A stretch of 64,000 nt of DNA from NCBI GenBank assembly GCA_951799425.1, contig OX637404.1:23432545-23496544 (forward strand). Direction: 5' to 3'. The position numbers were made by a program, and so were the translations under genes. Below, one piece after another: positions 1-11,752 of the stretch; within the stretch, counting starts at the first letter, position 1; every line of letters begins with the position of its first letter. The notes below the pieces were generated by a model that saw only the letters and a program-made list of their open reading frames with translations, searched no databases and had not been told where the DNA came from. The stretch comes from Ilex aquifolium (lineage: Eukaryota > Streptophyta > Magnoliopsida > Aquifoliales > Aquifoliaceae).

Positions 1-267
1 CCTAGTCTGAGTTGGCCTAGTTTTTTCCTGCGTTTTCGTTGTAAGCGAAAAGCTTGCTGGAGACATCAACAGCTGCCCAATCTTAGATGCCATTTTAGCC
101 TGCACAGAAGTTTCGTTAATCGTGGTTTTATTTTGCCATTTCGATATAATGACTGCACATACGCCACTGAAAGTTTGATGCTTCTCCTCAAGATCCAAAT
201 CGATTATTGCAACCCTTAAACAATGATTATGAAGGCAGTCTAGTGCAATTGAGTTTATACAGTAACT
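1..267 (-). CDS. Possible partial exon of an unidentified gene at the left edge
   Basis: On the minus strand one frame stays open for 89 codons from an in-frame TGA (268-270) to the window edge. The peptide has an ordinary amino-acid mix, for example AIIDLDLEEKHQTFSG and later QAKMASKIGQLLMSP. An ATG at 91-93 has a good plant start context (AAAATGGCA), so the part from 93 to 1 could also be a protein start. Alternatively, a splice acceptor such as TTTAAG or CACTAG upstream would make this an internal exon. I do not recognise the family and found no convincing partner exon between 268 and 1996. It could be chance openness, so confidence is low. Confidence 0.3.
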
Positions 268-1996
268 TCAGAAGCCATATTTACAAATTTATTTTCCTAT
301 TACAAGTTGTATGAAGAAGAAATCTACACTCAAACCAAGTGGTTTTCGAAAATCTCAAAATAGTTCTCATATTATGGTGATAGAAAGAAACATGCTTTGA
401 TGCATAAGTGCCTACAATATTCTCCCAACATAACTTATTTGCTCGTATCAGTTTGATCGATCCTTAAAAAAGATTGATCGAAAAAAACAGCTTCCCTTGT
501 TAGTTTACGAAAAAAAACAAAAATCCATAGACAAATATCAGATTTATGCCTCGGATAAACTTCATTTGAAACCACATAAAGTTTCAAAATATGTATCGAA
601 ATCAAAACAGCATTTACTCTGCTTTCCTGGGCATTCAAATGCAAATTAGAATCGAGCCATTGCAAAACAAAATTACTCACTAACAAGTAACAACACGTAC
701 GTAAGTAGAGGGAAATATTTTAAGCAATGCTGCCTAATGAAGAACCTAAATGTTTTTCTGTTATGCAAACAGCATACACAAAAACTTGAGCTAAAATACA
801 TGAAATAAAAGAACTGTAGTTCTGGAATAATACGAAGGCATTCGACTGATTTTTCTAGAGTGTTTCAAAGCACATCAGAATTGATTCATAACAAAATATT
901 ATTGGTCATCATCAAGTAAAAGTGATGGTAAATGATTTGAACTTTTGCTCCATGCATGTGACAAAAGTAAAAGATTGAAACAATTTAAGATATCTTTAAC
1001 CACATAGACACTAATCTTCGAAAAAGGCATACATACCTCAGAATTCTCTTAGTTAAGCTTCCTAGTCTAATTACTTAGTAGATTATCCACCCTCTTAGGT
1101 CATATTGTTGACACAATACAATATGTGTTGCTGGCCTGATATGTGATACTGATATACCAAATATCAAAGAGAAAGTTCATAAGAGAATATTACCACAAGG
1201 GGATAAAATAAGAGATAAGAGCTCCATGAAAACTTCAAAGTTGGGACTTTAATGCTCCTTCATGTATATACAGAAATATGTATATACATCCTAATGCAAA
1301 AAAAAAAGGAGAAAAAGAAAGAAAGAAACACAAAAGAAACTGCACACACGAAATTAATCATATTAGTAACTAATGCTGGTTTACTTGGTAGATTATAAGT
1401 TATAACAGTACATGAAGTGAGGTTTAATCACCATAAACATCAGTAGAAAGGAATTTGATTGTGTGCAATAAGTGATAAAAGAAAAAAATAGTGACGCTAC
1501 TAAGGTCCATTCATCAGCATATATGAAATATCAGCATTCACTAGAATAACAAGTCAATCGGTGAGCGTTAAAGACCACTGATTGAGTGGTAAAACATGCA
1601 TTTTCTAAAGTTAGTTGTACATCAATAAAATTAGATTTCTACATAATCTGTCTCCTCCAGCTTATGAGGGTTATGGACAATCAACAACAGTACTCAATCA
1701 ACCTTTCGATCAAGAGAGAAATTAAGATCTGACACTGGACATTAAAGGTATTGAGGTCTTACATGCCAAAGAAGGGCATAAAATTTTGGTACCCCTTTGT
1801 GTAATCTTTAGTAATTCCACCTTATTACATAAAACTACATGATGTCAAAATTCAACCCTAACTATAAAATCTATCATCTTCCTTCTAAGATAGATTTCAA
1901 CAATTGCTTGACAGAGAACATGAGGATGGAAACTTGGACAAAAAAAAAAAAGCAATTCAAAAGGGAGTTACCATCAAAATTGATAGGGTAAAAAAA
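268..1996. other. Intergenic, no gene recognised
   Basis: This is AT-rich sequence with short A-runs (for example near 1299 and 1940). A minus-strand frame around 435-686 is open but has no family resemblance I can see. The last part presumably holds the 3' UTR of the myosin-binding gene that ends at 1997. Confidence 0.5.
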
Positions 1997-4573
1997 TCAT
2001 GAATCTGTATTGTCCATTTTGGCTGAGTGCCGAAGCTTCCGAAGATGTTGAGCTATCTCTGTCAAGATATTAGTCCCTTCACCACCCTTCTGGAGTGTCA
2101 TGGCAGCATGCTTTAAAAATCCAGTCTCTGCTTCGATAGCCCTCAACCTCTCCCTAATTAGAGACACTTCTCTTCTAAGGGTGGCTTTATTTTCATGTCC
2201 TGCTAGATCAATAAACCCATTTAATCCTTAGAATAAGTTCTGTAGAGTTTGAAAATTTCAAGAAAATCCAACCCCAACCCACCCCTTACCCTCCCTGCTC
2301 AGGGGAATAAACAGAAATATGAAATTTAAAAAACGATTACCTGTGCCTTCATCTTCATTATTAATCATGTCAGAGTTGGATTCTAAGGAACGAGTCCCTT
2401 CATCTGAAGATGAACTAATTTTCTTCTCCAGATTTGTCAACAGATCCAGAAGATAAGATCTTTCACCCTTAAAGTCTAATGATGATTCTTCAAGGCTCCC
2501 ACCTCCATTTTCTCCCAAATGTTCAGAATTATGCTCAATTTCTCCCTTACGATCCACTGCATTGGGGCTTCCACAGTCTGAGTTTTCACTATATGAAGAG
2601 AAAGAATGAGATTTCAACTCTTGGTAGTCGTTATCAGCATCAGCTTCACAATCCTCACTACCTACTTTATTTATGTAACCGTATTTTTCTCTGTAAGTCT
2701 CTAGTTCAGCCTCTAAAACCTTGATCTCTTCCTCTCTCTTGGCAAGCAAGTCCTTCAGAACTTGCAGTGCTTCTTCATCATACTCTGCCTGCTCTTCCAT
2801 CATTCTCTGGTACTGTAAGGCCTCCATTTGAACAGCTGCCTTCTCAGCTTGCAACCGAGTGATCATGGCCATTGCATTGTTTGCTGCAACTGCTGAAGCG
2901 CTTCTTTCTTCGTCCAATTCCATGTACAATGCTATGAGGGACTTGCGATCCAAACGAACTTGCCTCTTCAAATGATTCAATATGGAGTCACCATCTGCTT
3001 CATTTGTTGCATTCGTATCATTAGAGTCCGAAACAAGGTCTGACTTTGCAAGTAGCAGCTTCCTAGGAAGTCTGCTGGACCACCTAGGACTAGCTTGAGC
3101 TGAATCTGTCAGTGGGATTCCAAAAAACCTGTTTCCTCTAGTAAAACTAGGGGTCTTGCAAGCATCCTCGCTTATATCCCCGAAATCTGGTAGCAATGGC
3201 GCAGTTGCAGCTTTGTTATCTTCTTTACATTCTAAACAAGATCAAATAAAACATCATTGGCATAGTGATGTACTCGGGATTCAAATTACTCAGAATCACA
3301 TTAACCTCTCCTCCTGTGGTGACAAGAGGTATCAGGCAAAACCATGCTTAAAGAAAATAAATACAAGAGAAGAATTTCAAGAGACACTAAATTACGCTGC
3401 CATTGCGCTAGCAGTATTTATGGCATTTATAACTGAATCATGAGCAACCTGAAAAGAAGGGTTCTTTTTAGTTTCACATGTTTTTGTAGTTCTATATCTC
3501 TATTCATTATCTCCACTCTTAAATTTTGACAAATTTACTAAATATATTTGTTAATTAATTGGCTGAATTGACTTATATGTTGATGTAGAATGGCAACACA
3601 TGAGAGTACATCAATTTTGAACTGTAATGGCAACAAGAACACGGAACTAGAACCAATGCATAATATTTCAATGATGTTAAACTTTCTGTTGTCTAAGATG
3701 ATTGTTACACGAACATAAAAGAGAAGTAGAGAAAAAAATAGCAGAATAGACTAACATAAGGAGAAAAGGGAAAAGGAAACTGAATATAAACTCACTTTGG
3801 TTATCTCCACTTGGGCCATCGTCATCCTCTGGAAGATCTGATTCATTGTCGGACATAAACCTGAGCTGTGTGTACCGAATGTGAGGCAATTCCAAAATGC
3901 GCGATTCCTCATTTTTCCATGCCAACATTGGTGCTCTAGGAGACGGAGCTGGGGCTTGTGAATGAAGGCTCCCACTCATTGACAAACTCCGAGCATAACT
4001 CTTTGAAGAAGAACTCCTAGTGTAACTCTTCACAGAGGGTCTTATTTTCAGAGGCTCTCCACAACAAGAACACCGCGAAACACTGCTTGTATCAGCTTGC
4101 ACCACTTCATCATTTTTCCCCGATTTCACACCACTTTTTTTATCACCCTCAACAAAACAATCATCAACATCCTTGTGCAAAATACCAACCAGAGGCTTGT
4201 ATGTATCACAACCACATTCTTTCTCAGTTGAAAAAGAAAGAAGACATCCTTCACACATGTGCTTAATATTAGAGAGCTTCCTATGCGTATGACAATATGC
4301 GAGGGACGAAATGTCTTTTTTGTGATCTTCACAAATCGAATCATTGTAGTAAAAATCAGAGTTTCTGTGAACCAGAACATGATCAATCCTTGTGCATAAC
4401 AAGCATGGTATTCTCAATTTGAAGAACTTGGCGAACTCATTGGCGAAAAATGCGAGAAACCCATCAATGAAGAGTAAAATTATCATCACCCATTCAAGGA
4501 TTGCATATATCATGAAATGTGCAAACCTTCCCAATTTTTGTTCCACAAAGCTCTCGAATGATCGCGACGCCAT
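1997..4573 (-). CDS. Myosin-binding protein (GTD-binding/DUF593 family, MYOB-like)
   Basis: Three exons on the minus strand, 4573-3796, 3231-2341 and 2199-1997, join in frame to 623 residues; both introns are GT-AG and phase 1. The start is the only ATG before the hydrophobic N-terminus (MASRSFESFVEQKLGRF). Visible parts: a membrane segment at about residues 20-50, then a Cys/His-rich stretch (about 55-115, CLLCTRIDH, CEDH, CEGC), a Ser-rich linker, and a long coiled coil at about 346-444 that matches the GTD-binding (zein-binding) domain (LDRKSLIALYMELDEERSA). A second short coiled coil closes the protein (LRREVSLIRERL). Members of this family sit on vesicles or ER membranes and bind the globular tail of myosin XI, coupling cargo to actin-based streaming. 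Length is typical. The exact MYOB number cannot be assigned by eye. Confidence 0.93.
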
Positions 4574-5180
4574 TATATATTTCTGCCAATACAGCCCGAA
4601 TCCAAAGCCTATATAGAATTAGAATTTCCTTCTTATATTTGTGAGAAAATCAGTGGGTATTGACTGGAAGAGATTGAGATGGAAGAATCAAAACACAGGG
4701 ATTGTGATGAGACAGATCATGACCCTAGAGGAAAGAAGAAAACCCCAGATCATGATCTCTCTCTCTCTCTCTGTATGAGGAAGAAGAGATACGAGATTGT
4801 CCAATGGAGAAGTTTTCAAAATTTGAGTGGTGATGTTGATTTGGCTATATGTAGTAAGGTATACACAATGGTTCAAAAATAGAGGGTGTCATGCGGACCA
4901 TTACCTGAATTAACGGTCTATCGCCCATTTTGCAACCAACCCAATCAAGGCAAAACGATGTCGTTTACAAGGTAAAAGAACCAGATATTATCCTTTTTTT
5001 TTTTCCGTCATAACTACAAAAGTGACCAGCCTTCTATACTTGGGCTCGGACGGTAGAATCACTTTGAACTTTGCCTCACAACTGCAATTTTTAGGCCTTT
5101 GAGCTGCAAGTACATCACTCCATGGAGTAGAAACAAAATTCATATAGCCAGCTTCAAATAATTGGGATTAAGTATTTATT

Positions 5181-5225
5181 GAGTTGAGTTGAGTTGAGTT
5201 GAGTCGAGTCGAGTCGAGTCGAGTT
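5181..5225. repeat. GAGTY pentamer microsatellite
   Basis: Nine consecutive pentamers: the first run is GAGTT, switching to GAGTC and ending with GAGTT. The ordered T-to-C switch suggests growth from a few mutated units. Confidence 0.95.
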
Positions 5226-6783
5226 GCAAGTATTTTACTCAAATTTATCTAAATTTTCTCGTTAGAATCAAATGGATCGGATATAGTTTATCTAAAATAT
5301 GTCCAACCTCATATAATCTTTTATTGTGTAAGTCAAATTGTGTTCAAGAAAATTCAAATTTTCGCCCAACATCCTTTAAGTTATCATCGAGATGCTATCT
5401 TAACACTAGCAAATTACGACTCCGAAACAACATCATCAACCTTGCTCGTCAGTCTGTCAAAGAGAAACTCGTTGGTCAGGAAGATGGTGATGAATGAAAA
5501 TGAAAATAGAGTGTGACGAGCTTAGGATACACATACATTGATTCAATGCTAATATTAAACACAAGATGAAATGATATAAGAGTGCACGAGAGAATTCATG
5601 CATTAGATTGAGGTAGTTGACCCACAGTGAATGTTGTTCGATTTATCCCGCAATAGATAACAGGGTCAGAGAAATGGTCAAAGATGTATCCGACTTATCT
5701 CCTCCAATACATATGTCAATAGGGAGATGATAGGACTTTTATTGTGCCGGATTGCTTGCGAATGCGTACATGAGACCTAACTTATTGAGATATTTATACT
5801 TTTTAATATGATGATGTAGTTGTATTGGCGTCCTATGAAACCGGCTGGGGAAACCTTCATAAATGCAATAATGAGAGAGCTATGCTCCCCTTGAGCCATG
5901 CAATTAATAGGTTTGAAGGATGTCGGCGTTAACTAAGGGTCTGATTTGATTAACCAACTCGGGATGCCTAGCACTCATTGCATATCTCCTCAATATTTAA
6001 TGATTTTTGTAAGTTATTTATTGAGTTGTATCGAGTACTCATCATGTTACCCTTAAATACACCCTCCCCGAGAGATTGACATCAATCAAGGTCTTGACTT
6101 TATTTGAATCTCCTAGGATTGTGGTATTTCTCTAACATGTCACGTTATGGTGGCCCACACCCTTACATAGTGTTAACTGCTCGGCCCTGTGGACCCCCTT
6201 TTACCCTTTGCATGATGGGGATCATCTTCTCGGATCTTGACCTCTGGCTCAGTTTCGGTGCATCACTGTTTAGCTTCACGTATCAAATTCTGATATGAAT
6301 GTCGCTTCGTGTCCTATCAAAAAGTAATAGGGTAGCTTAGTATAATCTTTTTAAAATGTCAAAATATAATACACTTGAGAATTAAACTTAACAATTAATG
6401 AGAGAGAGAGATAGTCGATCAGATCAACATACATATAAACCAGCTTACATGACAAATAGTATTGCCTCTTAAGCTTTCAGGTCATGAATGACAGAAACAT
6501 GAAGGGGTGTCCACAAGTAGGCATAATTATTGAGATTTGTTCATTAATTTACATTCAAGATTCAAATGAACTAAGTACATTGTTCAATGCTAAAAAAAAA
6601 AAGAAATAATTTTTTTTCAGTTATGTTAATATTTTATAATAGTATATAGATAAACTAGTTATTGTTTGTGCCTGAAGGCACAGTGTAATAAAAAATGATA
6701 AACAATAAATATATTTGTATTCATATCCAAAATCAAATCACAAACATAAAGAAAAGATAAAAGAATTTAAGCATCGGTTTGTA

Positions 6784-7010
6784 GTGGGGGTGAGAGGTGG
6801 TGGGCGACAGAGGTGGTGGTAGGAGACGGTGATGGTTATGGTAGGTGGCAATGACCGTGGTAGTGGCGGCGAGGGCAACGGCGATGGCGGTGGTGGTGGC
6901 GACTGCGGTGGTGGTGGCGGCGACGGTGGCGGTTGCGGTGGCGGCGACGACAGTGGTGGTGGCGGTGGGGGTGGTGGCAACGGCGGTGGTGGGGGTAGGA
7001 GTGGTAGAAG
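6784..7010. repeat. GGN/GGT-rich trinucleotide repeat tract
   Basis: Over 200 bases of GGT, GGC and related triplets, interrupted but strongly periodic. Glycine-rich, valine/alanine-rich and proline-rich open frames on both strands are by-products of the period-3 repeat. The tract abuts the retrotransposon insertion point at 7011/7012. Confidence 0.85.
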
Positions 7011-7011
7011 T

Positions 7012-7729
7012 TGATGGTGTAAATCTACGGAGATGAGCTATGGAACTAAATTAAGATGACATGAACAGTCTGCGTGGGGATTGATTTGGGCGTCTGAGCT
7101 ACAAGGCTCATGAAGTGGTGGATGAATGCTCTATTTGATGATGTATAGTGTGTGAAACACGATAGAAGTATAGTGGTTCACCGGCTGATGAGCTCGGCTA
7201 GTCCACTCTCTAATGGAGGCTCTTACTCCCTTGTCTTTATTGATGAAAAAGTGTTACAGTGGAATTATCAGGGCCTTAGGGTTTCTGGTTGTTCTCCCTT
7301 TTTTTTCTTGCCATGGAGGTTGCCCTCCCCTTTTATGGCATCATGCTTACCTCTAACACGGAATTACCTCCTATATTGAGGGGATCGTGCCCTATCTTCA
7401 TCCATAATTCCGGAGTTACCTAAACTCCTTACGGCTGGCTTCAAGCGGAGAGATCTTTGCCCTCTTTCGTGGGATTCTCCTTAGTTTTAGGAGGGGATCG
7501 TGGCTGATCACGGGTCTTATGCCTTGGAATGGTTCTACTTTCTTTTTAGTGATATCCGTAGTTACCTCGCTGTCCTTTCATCATTTCTTAACTCGTGTCC
7601 TCAGCTGGGAGCCCTTAGTGCTGAATAAATGAGCTCTGGCCAATGCCGGATGGGCTCTACTTCTTCTATCTGAGCTCCCGACCTGAGCTTATTTCCTGAG
7701 CTCGTGTCTGTTCATTTCAGGTATCATCA
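7012..7729 (-). repeat. LTR (3' LTR of the minus-strand element)
   Basis: This copy starts TGATGG and ends ATCATCA, with 5-bp inverted ends TGATG/CATCA. It aligns without gaps to 19356-20073. The only differences are 7230 (C here, T at 19574) and 7340 (A here, C at 19684). The LTR is rich in GAGCTC-like words. Confidence 0.96.
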
Positions 7730-7747
7730 GTTGTCCCCCAGCCCTTG
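7730..7747 (-). other. Polypurine tract of the retrotransposon
   Basis: Read on the minus strand, the bases just before the 3' LTR are purine-rich (AAGGGCTGGGGGACAAC), the usual position of the plus-strand priming site for reverse transcription. The tract is interrupted by one CT. Confidence 0.6.
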
Positions 7748-7797
7748 TCTTAGGCTAGCCTAGGCAGGGGCTGACCTACACGAACTGAATCAGACCC

Positions 7798-7840
7798 GCA
7801 CGTGGCCAGCATGTGGCTTGAGGATTTTTGACGGTTTATA
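7798..7840 (+). promoter_or_regulatory. Possible promoter of the first opposite-strand gene
   Basis: Just inside the element, beyond the LTR, the plus strand has GCACGTGGC (7798-7806), a G-box/ABRE-type core, and a TATA-like TTTATA at 7835-7840. Transcription from here would run into the gene starting at 8379. This is motif matching only. Confidence 0.3.
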
Positions 7841-8378
7841 GCAATCATGTCTTTCCTCGATTCCCGCGCATGTCTTTACCCACGTCCCTCAAGCTTTAAA
7901 GACCCAAACGGCTACCTGAACCGTCTCTTCACACTATTCATCTTCCTCGCTGCTCCTCGTCTCCATTCTCTCTGCGATTTCGGACCATTTTGCTTGAGCC
8001 TTTCTGTTTTCTTGCTTGAAGTCGAATTCCCTAGCCTCGTTTCGAAGATTCGCATCGCCTCCTTCCTCCGATAGTGCTCCAGGCTACCGTTCACAGCTAT
8101 TCCTGAGTTAGGTACGCCTTTCGCCCCTTCCTCTTCCTCCTTTTACTTTGGATCCCTCGAATTCGAGGTGGTTGCTGCATTTTTGGGCTTTTCGATTCTT
8201 TTACTTCTGGAATCGTGACCATTGCTTAGCCCCCCTTCCTCATTTCGTTGATTGGAGCTCCATAGTTCACATTCTTGCCGTCGGGAGTTACTGTGCCGAC
8301 CCAAGGGTTATTAAAGAGTGTCTGACCCGTGCTCCTTTGCTTTATCGTTCCTTTAACCTTCCTTTTTCTCTTCCTATC

Positions 8379-10594
8379 ATGTCTGCCTCTTCTGGAGCCA
8401 CTCGCTCCTCTGTCTCACTTTTAGGGTCTAGGTCAGTCGAAGAGGACTCCGAATTAGGGGAGGTAGGTGACGAGATAGATAACTTCCCTGGGGTGGAAGC
8501 CGTTGATTCTGAGGTTAATACCGAAGAGCCTCCCTCAGCATCCCCCTCCTTGCCTCCTAAGCCAGACAAAGGCAAAGGTAAGGTCAGTGGAGTTGGGGTT
8601 GAAGGGAAGACCTCATATTTGGGGCTTGCCTTTAAGCACGCCGAGTCTGTGGGCTACAGCAAAGAGGCCCCTGAGCTAATGAAGGTTTATAAGCTTCGGT
8701 ACGGCTTTCCTCCTGGGGTCGAACCCTGGTGCTCAGACAAGTCTGTCTACTATGTAGAACAAGTACACAACAGGGTCTGCTTCTTTCTCGCCTCCTTTGA
8801 GAACGGTCTTCGCTTTCCTCTGCATCCCTTCATCAAGGCTGTTCTGCAACACTTCCATGTGTGCCCTTCCCAGGTTTCCCCCAACTTCTATGGTGTCATG
8901 ATTGGTCTTCTGGTCATCTTTAGGAAGCATAAACTTGGGCTTCCTAGTCTTTCTTTGTTTTTAGAGCTCTTCAACGTCAAACCGACCTCTGGAGGCTTTT
9001 TATATGCCTCTAAGCGTGCCAACGTTAGGCAGCTTATCTCTAACATTCCGACCTCTCATAAGCACTGGAAGGAACACTTCTTTTTTGTCGGGGGCACCAA
9101 TTGGGAGTATAATCCTGCTGATAAGACGGATACTCTTGGTATCCCTACAGCTTGGGCTGAACCGGACAACTTGCGTGAGTCTTTTCTCAAGTCAACTGAG
9201 TTCTGATATGGTACTTGCAAACCTTTAGCCTTTTTCTTACTGGCTCACTTTCTTCTTTTCAGGTGATCGTCTTGAGCTCAGCCCTGAGGATAAGAAGGTA
9301 CTAGTGGAGTTGGAGAAGATCAAGCCAGAGAGGTACGCTGACCTTATTGAGTCACGAAATTTGGTGCGGATAGGTCTAAGTCCTCCTGTGGTGACCTTGG
9401 CGATCCCATTATCGGTTTTAGGGGCTAACGAAGGTACCTTCTTTCTTTTCCTCTTCGTTGTGCTTCCTTCCCCTCTTCTTCTCCTTACATCTCCCTACTC
9501 CCCCCAGACATTCCGGGTTCTTCCACCATGAAGTCTACTCCAGAAGAGCTCAAAGCCAAGGTGGATGAGCTGATAAAAGGTGGTAGATCCGGCAAGCGCA
9601 AGTCCCGGGTTAGTTCTGGGAGTGGTCCAGGCATCCGGGCTAAAATCCCCAGATTGGAGGTGTCTTCTCCCCCCTCTATAACTGAAGAACAGGTTCCAAG
9701 CAAGGTTCTGACCTCCTCCTCTGGGGTTCCACAAACCGCAATCCCCTCCTCCCCTCCTGTGGCTCCTTCTGAGCTGGCGTCTGCTCAAGAGGGGGGGCAG
9801 GCTTCCCCTTCCTCCTCTGAGATCGAGAAGGCCTTGAAATTGATTCCCGACCTCCAACCCAGAAATCTCAAATACAGTGCCTCGGGGAAGGTGATTGAGA
9901 AAAAGGGGGAGGATGAGGACTCCTTTTTCGACAACATGGACCTTGCTGTTGGAGCTCTGTCCTCTATTTTTTCTGAATCTGATGTCCTGAAGGCTGCTTC
10001 CATGCCCCTTGAGGAATCCGTCTCTTCAGCTCTTCAGGGGGCGGCTGCTGTAAGTGCTGGCCCATTTTCCTCTTTGCTTGTTCGCATTTTGTGGTCTGAT
10101 GTAATTTTTCTGTTCTTTCTTTATATTCTCAGGCTGCCCTTCATACGAGAGGTCTGCTGCACCGAGTCCAGTCTCAAGAGAGCTCCTTTAAGGTCCTGAA
10201 GAAATATAAGGCCAAAATTTCTGAATTGTCTCTTGAGAACGAAGGCCTTAGAACTCAGAATGAAGACCTCAAGGCTCAGGTGGAGATCCTCAAAGAGCGG
10301 TTGGTGAAGCAAGCTTCCGACCTTAAGCATACATTGACCGTCAAGGTCAGAGCTGAGGAAGGGGAGAAGAAAGCTCAGGACGAGCTGAGGCTGGTTAGGG
10401 AGGACCTGCAGCTTAAGGTTGAGGCGTGGACCAAGGCCAGCCAAGAGGCTTTTGACGCCAAGAAAGAGCTCAGCCAGGCCAAGCAAGACTATCTTGCCCT
10501 CAATGAAGCAAATGGCAAACTCTGTGAGGAGCTTGAGGAGCAGAAAAACTTGGTCACACAGAAAAGTGAGGAGATTGCCCCTTCAGAAACTTAG
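8379..10594 (+). CDS. Opposite-strand gene 1 of the Tat element (gypsy-type putative transposase domain)
   Basis: Four exons (8379-9174, 9263-9433, 9508-10049, 10133-10594) join in frame to 656 residues, all introns GT-AG. I chose ATG 8379 (MSASSGATRSS); the open frame extends upstream but has no earlier ATG. Residues 105-245 resemble the plant 'putative gypsy-type transposon/transposase' domain (Pfam Transposase_28) found in extra ORFs of Tat elements; key motifs are FPLHP (146-150) and a WKEHFFFVGGTNW block ending at residue 242. A Ser/Pro-rich middle with a basic KRKSR patch (about 351-355) follows, then a long Lys/Glu-rich coiled coil (about 510-650). The frame is intact, unlike gag-pol. 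Function in the element's life cycle is not established; nuclear location is my inference. Confidence 0.8.
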
Positions 10595-11752
10595 GTCTTT
10601 TTAATTGTAATTTCTTTGTAAAGAATTTTCGAGATGTACCTTTGACTTGGGCTAGGATTGATGATTTATCATTTTCATATGTTCCTTTGAATTTCAGCAC
10701 ATACATATTTTTGAATATATCTTTGAATTTGCGCACCTGTATGTATTCAACTCTGTATACTCCCTTTGCCCCCTTTTGCCTGGAGGGGTGCTGTGCACTT
10801 CTTGGAGCAAAATTACTAGATTTGAAGAGTACAGGAGACTTGGTGCTATGCTCAATTGCTTCTCCTAAGCCTTTTAAGCTCAGTGGTTGGTACCCTAAGG
10901 ATCCATTACTTATCCTTCTTCGTTTTGAGCTGCTTAGACTGATATTCTGAACTGGCGTGCTCCTTCCGGGTTGCATAGCTCATGCTTGTGAATTCTTGCT
11001 GAGCTATGCAGCTCTTCTTTCTGAACCTAAGAGCTCTTACTGCGCTTTTTAACTCTTTTTGTTATCTTAAGAGCTCCTTCTGAGCTACTTGGCTCAGTTG
11101 TCTGGCCTTAAAGTTTATTTCTGAGCTTCATTGCTCTTTCGACAGATCTCTTTCTGGAATAGATAACAAATCTTGCTGCCCCATTTCTCTGATAATAGAA
11201 GACTTAACTCTACGTTTCACATTTCTTTTCCCCCTGCCTTGCTTCGAGGAGTGCTTTAGGCCTTCTTTAAGCAAGGCTATGAACTTTCACCTGCTGTCAA
11301 GTTCCCTTGATGAACTGAAGAAACTATTAGGAGCTTTTCCTCTTTAAGGTGAACAGGGCTGTTAGAATTGCAAGCCTTAAAGACTTGCTATACCAGTGTC
11401 TTGTTTTTGACTGGGCTGAGCTAAAATTTGGAGGATATGTGGCTTGGTGGGGTCAGAATGTTCCTTCGTTGTCTTGAATGCAATATAAGGGGTAATTTTG
11501 TATCTATTCCTTTTCCCGCGTTTCTCTTTCAACCACTTTTCATAACCGTAGCCTCTTTCCATAACCGCTGCTACTCTCCATAACCGTAGCCACTTTCCAT
11601 AACCGCTGCTACTCCCCATTAACTAGGAAACTAAACAGGCAACCTGACTTCCTATTTCTTGGCTCTTTGTTTCCTGAAAGGCACCCAAGTGCGTGACATA
11701 CTCTTGATTTTCTTCTTGATTTCTTGCGTCTTTTTCCTTACCAGCGCTTTCG
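10595..11752. other. Spacer between the two opposite-strand genes
   Basis: Contains no convincing ORF. From about 10870 to 11160 it is rich in GAGCT, AGCTC and GCTC words resembling the palindromes of the 54-bp array. A TATA-like ATATAAGG lies at 11483-11490 and could serve the gene at 11753. A 19-bp repeat array is at 11541-11616. Confidence 0.6.
11541..11616. repeat. Four 19-bp tandem repeats with 38-bp higher-order period
   Basis: Each unit begins CATAACCG. Units 1 and 3 continue TAGCC, units 2 and 4 continue CTGCTACT, so the real period is a 38-bp dimer repeated twice. It lies 137 bases before the second opposite-strand gene. Confidence 0.9.

Larger units (their letters stand above)
4574..7011. 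other. Intergenic: upstream of the myosin-binding gene, then repeats
   Basis: A short CT run lies near 4758-4773 upstream of the start codon. From about 5230 to 6590 I see no gene; short open frames there lack family resemblance. A remnant of an older transposon is possible but nothing diagnostic (LTR pair, TIR or polyprotein motif) is visible. The stretch ends in a trinucleotide repeat into which the retrotransposon inserted. Confidence 0.5.

Noticed and set aside
6738..7036. Overlapping glycine-, alanine/valine- and proline-rich open frames
   Set aside because: All are readings of one GGN trinucleotide repeat; openness on both strands is expected from period 3.
7012..7729. Solo-LTR interpretation of the left LTR
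   Set aside because: An intact internal region, a matching right LTR and a shared target duplication show one complete element.
8148..8378. N-terminal extension of the first opposite-strand gene upstream of ATG 8379
   Set aside because: The frame is open but has no ATG, and the stretch is not protein-like in composition; treated as 5' UTR.
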